Assembly (NCBI GenBank): GCA_903643055.1
Contig: CAHJWV010000347.1
Coordinates: forward strand, 1 to 9,049
Source: Burkholderiales bacterium
GTDB lineage: Bacteria > Pseudomonadota > Gammaproteobacteria > Burkholderiales > Burkholderiaceae
Direction of reading: 5' to 3'
Length of the DNA: 9,049 nt
The notes beneath the pieces are model-generated. The model saw only the letters and a program-made list of their open reading frames with translations. It was not told the origin of the DNA and ran no database searches. Every line of letters begins with the position of its first letter. Within the stretch, counting starts at the first letter, position 1. Position numbers and translations under genes: made by a program. Shown piece after piece: positions 7,712 to 9,049 of the stretch.

Positions 7712-8383
7712 ATGGGAACTCTGTATCTGGTGCGCCATGGTCAAGCCTCTTTCGGGGCCGACGACTACGACCGCCTGAGCGATCTGGGCCACCGTCAGGC
7801 CATGCGGCTCGGTGAATATTTCCGCCACAAAGGCATCCACTTCGATGCGGCGCTGGTCGGCACGCTGCGCCGCCATCAGGAGACGCTGGCAGGCATCGCC
7901 CAAGGCCTGCAATGGCAACCCGAGGCGCTCAGCTGGCCTGGCCTGAACGAATACGACAGCGCTGCCGTGTTGAAGGCCATCCATCCGGAAGCCCTGCCCC
8001 GCCCCGACACGCCCGAACTCGTACGGCATCAGTTCCGCTTGCTGCGCCAAGGCCTGCAGCAATGGATGACGGCGAGCATCGCGCCGACCGGCATGCCGAG
8101 TTATCTCGACTTCGTGGCCGGCATGCATGGCGCGCTGGATCATGTGCGGCTGCATCACTTCGAAAAGAAAGTGCTGATCGTCTCCAGCGGCGGGCCGATC
8201 TCCACCGCGATCGGCCAGGTGCTGGGCATGTCGCCCGATGCCACCATCGAACTCAATCTGCGCATGCGCAACAGCTCGGTCACCGAGTTCGAGTTCACAC
8301 CGAAGCGGCACATGCTGGTGACCTTCAACACCCTGCCTCACCTGGACCATCCAGATCACGCTTCGTGGATCACTTATGCATGA
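7712..8383 (+). CDS. Histidine phosphatase superfamily protein, second His replaced
   Basis: The 223-residue protein begins with the LVRHGQAS motif of the phosphoglycerate-mutase-like phosphatases (R8, phospho-accepting H9). An arginine pair R53-R54 in LRRHQETL and the likely acid E80 in GLNEYDS follow the family order. The second catalytic histidine, normally in a VSHGG-type motif, is absent: the sequence reads IVSSGGPIS (156-164), with S159 at the expected position. I recall similar SSGG or TSGG forms in related proteobacterial proteins, so this may be a subfamily trait. Substrate unknown; a small phosphate ester or phosphoprotein is possible. No clear ribosome binding site precedes ATG 7712, and a CACAAT box (7699-7704) lies seven bases before it, which fits a leaderless transcript. 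It is 66 bases downstream of fbp and could also be read through from it. Confidence 0.88.
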   Translation: MGTLYLVRHGQASFGADDYDRLSDLGHRQAMRLGEYFRHKGIHFDAALVGTLRRHQETLAGIAQGLQWQPEALSWPGLNEYDSAAVLKAIHPEALPRPDTPELVRHQFRLLRQGLQQWMTASIAPTGMPSYLDFVAGMHGALDHVRLHHFEKKVLIVSSGGPISTAIGQVLGMSPDATIELNLRMRNSSVTEFEFTPKRHMLVTFNTLPHLDHPDHASWITYA

Positions 8384-8409
8384 ACAACCCAAAGCTTGCG
8401 AGAGCAGGC

Positions 8410-8415
8410 TATAAT
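8410..8415 (+). promoter_or_regulatory. -10 box of the tRNA-Thr promoter
   Basis: A perfect TATAAT lies 12 bases before the mature 5' end of the tRNA, giving a very short leader of about six bases. The only -35-like hexamer nearby, TTGCGA at 8396-8401, is eight bases away and too close to pair with it. At 16-18 base spacing there is no good -35. Confidence 0.7.
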
Positions 8416-8427
8416 CTTTGGCTTCAC

Positions 8428-8503
8428 GCCGGTGTAGCTCAGTTGGTAGAGCAGCGCATTCGTAATGCGAAGGTCGGGAGTTCGACTCTTCTCACCGGCA
8501 CCA
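8428..8503 (+). tRNA. tRNA-Thr (anticodon CGT)
   Basis: The 76-base sequence folds into a full cloverleaf. The acceptor stem GCCGGTG pairs with CACCGGC, the D arm is GCTCAGTTGGTAGAGC, the anticodon loop is TTCGTAA with CGT at 8461-8463, the T loop is TTCGACT, the discriminator is A and CCA is encoded. It reads the threonine codon ACG. The body closely resembles the E. coli tRNA-Thr(CGT) gene. The T stem (GGGAG with CTTCT) contains two G-U pairs. It is a single gene with its own promoter and terminator. Confidence 0.97.
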
Positions 8504-8512
8504 GATACGGGA

Positions 8513-8538
8513 GTTCCCACAAGGATCACCTGGGGAAC
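8513..8538 (+). repeat. Small inverted repeat between the tRNA and its terminator
   Basis: GTTCCC (8513-8518) and GGGAAC (8533-8538) can form a six-base-pair hairpin in the 3' trailer of the tRNA precursor, 9 bases after CCA. It may shield the trailer or guide 3' processing; this is inference. Confidence 0.45.
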
Positions 8539-8541
8539 GAC

Positions 8542-8568
8542 AAAAAGGGGCTCCGGCCCCTTTTTGTT
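8542..8568 (+). terminator. Rho-independent terminator after tRNA-Thr
   Basis: AAAAAGGGGC (8542-8551) pairs perfectly with GCCCCTTTTT (8556-8565) around a TCCG tetraloop closed by C-G. It is followed by a T-rich tail (TTTTTGTTT). The A run on the 5' side means it could also terminate transcription coming from the right. Confidence 0.95.
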
Positions 8569-8597
8569 TGCCCAAGCCCTTTCTCTGGATCATCTGA

Positions 8598-8613
8598 TGC
8601 GAAGCGCTTCGCA
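8598..8613. repeat. Perfect 16-bp palindrome upstream of the VanZ-like gene
   Basis: TGCGAAGCGCTTCGCA is its own reverse complement. It lies 33 bases after the terminator hairpin and 135 bases before the next start codon, in otherwise non-coding sequence. A dimeric regulator site is possible. As there is no loop, it is less likely to act as an RNA hairpin. Confidence 0.6.
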
Positions 8614-8748
8614 AAGCAGCTCGGCCACCGAGACGGTCTTCGCGCCGCGGCGAGATCCATTGCTTGCGCCCCGCAGATCAATTCGCGATAAGCAGCTTCC
8701 GAGGCTTTCTAGAATCACGTCCCCTCACTTTGATTCCAAGGTTGCCCG

Positions 8749-9049
8749 ATGACTGCACGTCGGCTCGCACAAAGCTTTTCTTTCCTGATGCTGGCGCGGC
8801 GACCATGGCAGTTGCTGTTGATCACACTGCTGCTTGTCGTCAGCTATCTCGCGCTGGTGCCAACGCCTTCGCATGTGCTGGACACCGGCTGGGACAAACT
8901 CAATCACAGCCTGGCCTTTGTCGCGCTGGCCGGGTCGGCCTACCTGGGTTATGCCCGCGCCAAACGGTCATGGCTGCTGATTCCATTGGCGGTGCTGGCC
9001 TTTGGCGGCGGAATCGAGGTCGTGCAAGCCTTCATTCCCAGCCGCTCCG
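8749..9049 (+). CDS. VanZ-like family membrane protein (3' end cut off)
   Basis: The first 100 residues are present and the frame runs off the window. Hydrophobic segments lie at about residues 21-38, 53-68 and 75-89, typical of an inner-membrane protein. The conserved VanZ-like pattern is visible: WDKLNHSLAF (48-57), then GGGIEVVQAFIPSRS (86-100), which in the family is followed by a D-rich stretch and more helices. VanZ itself gives low-level teicoplanin resistance in enterococci, but chromosomal VanZ-like proteins of Gram-negative bacteria have no settled function, and resistance should not be assumed. The start is ATG 8749 with AAGG (8738-8741) seven bases upstream. A TAGAAT sequence at 8710-8715 could be its -10 box. 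Confidence 0.87.
   Translation, partial: MTARRLAQSFSFLMLARRPWQLLLITLLLVVSYLALVPTPSHVLDTGWDKLNHSLAFVALAGSAYLGYARAKRSWLLIPLAVLAFGGGIEVVQAFIPSRS

Noticed and set aside
8396..8401. TTGCGA as the -35 box of the tRNA promoter
   Set aside because: It is only eight bases from the TATAAT box, far below the 16-18 bases needed.
8428..8503. tRNA gene as an integration site for a mobile element
   Set aside because: No integrase gene, no repeat of the tRNA 3' end and no change in gene character is visible to the right within the window.
7912..8691. Plus-strand open frame of 259 codons running through the tRNA
   Set aside because: It is an out-of-frame reading of the histidine phosphatase gene followed by translation of the tRNA itself; the segment AGVAQLVEQRIRNAKVG is a well-known false protein produced by tRNA genes.
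8749..9049. Glycopeptide resistance function for the VanZ-like gene
   Set aside because: Only the general family pattern is visible, no van cluster is nearby, and chromosomal VanZ-like proteins in Gram-negative bacteria are not established resistance factors.

Overview
The window looks like a piece of a betaproteobacterial chromosome, most likely order Burkholderiales. I infer this from the strong GC richness, the dominance of G/C at third codon positions, and the recalled resemblance of the release factor 2, aminopeptidase N and fructose-1,6-bisphosphatase proteins to those of that order. No database search was possible. It reads as a core, housekeeping region. I see no insertion sequence, phage gene, CRISPR array or clear island boundary.

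Left edge (1-925). The first 32 bases are Illumina TruSeq adapter and not genomic DNA, so the window starts at a contig end with untrimmed adapter. Abutting it is the C-terminally cut 5' part of a minus-strand gene for a SLOG-type (Rossmann-like, nucleotide-binding) protein that probably starts with TTG at 509. Between it and the next gene lie about 400 bases with no confident gene. They hold one weak minus-strand ORF candidate with a signal-peptide-like stretch and a short 15-bp tandem repeat.

Centre (926-7645). All genes are on the plus strand: an alpha/beta hydrolase; an intergenic gap with an 11-bp inverted repeat; then a tightly packed set of prfB (release factor 2, with the classic autoregulatory +1 frameshift), a HAD-family phosphatase (5 bases after prfB), pepN (overlapping the HAD gene by 8 bases) and fbp (31 bases after pepN). 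The spacing suggests co-transcription of translation termination, small phosphate-ester hydrolysis, peptide turnover and gluconeogenesis/Calvin-cycle functions. The products have no obvious common pathway.

Right part (7646-9049). A histidine-phosphatase-superfamily gene, in which the usual second catalytic histidine appears to be serine, is followed by a complete tRNA-Thr(CGT) gene with its own -10 box and a textbook intrinsic terminator. After a gap holding a perfect 16-bp palindrome comes the start of a VanZ-like membrane protein gene that runs off the window.

I found no convincing new multi-gene system. The points most worth a second look are the adapter-truncated SLOG gene and its undefined surroundings, the serine-for-histidine change in the phosphatase, and the inverted repeat upstream of prfB.
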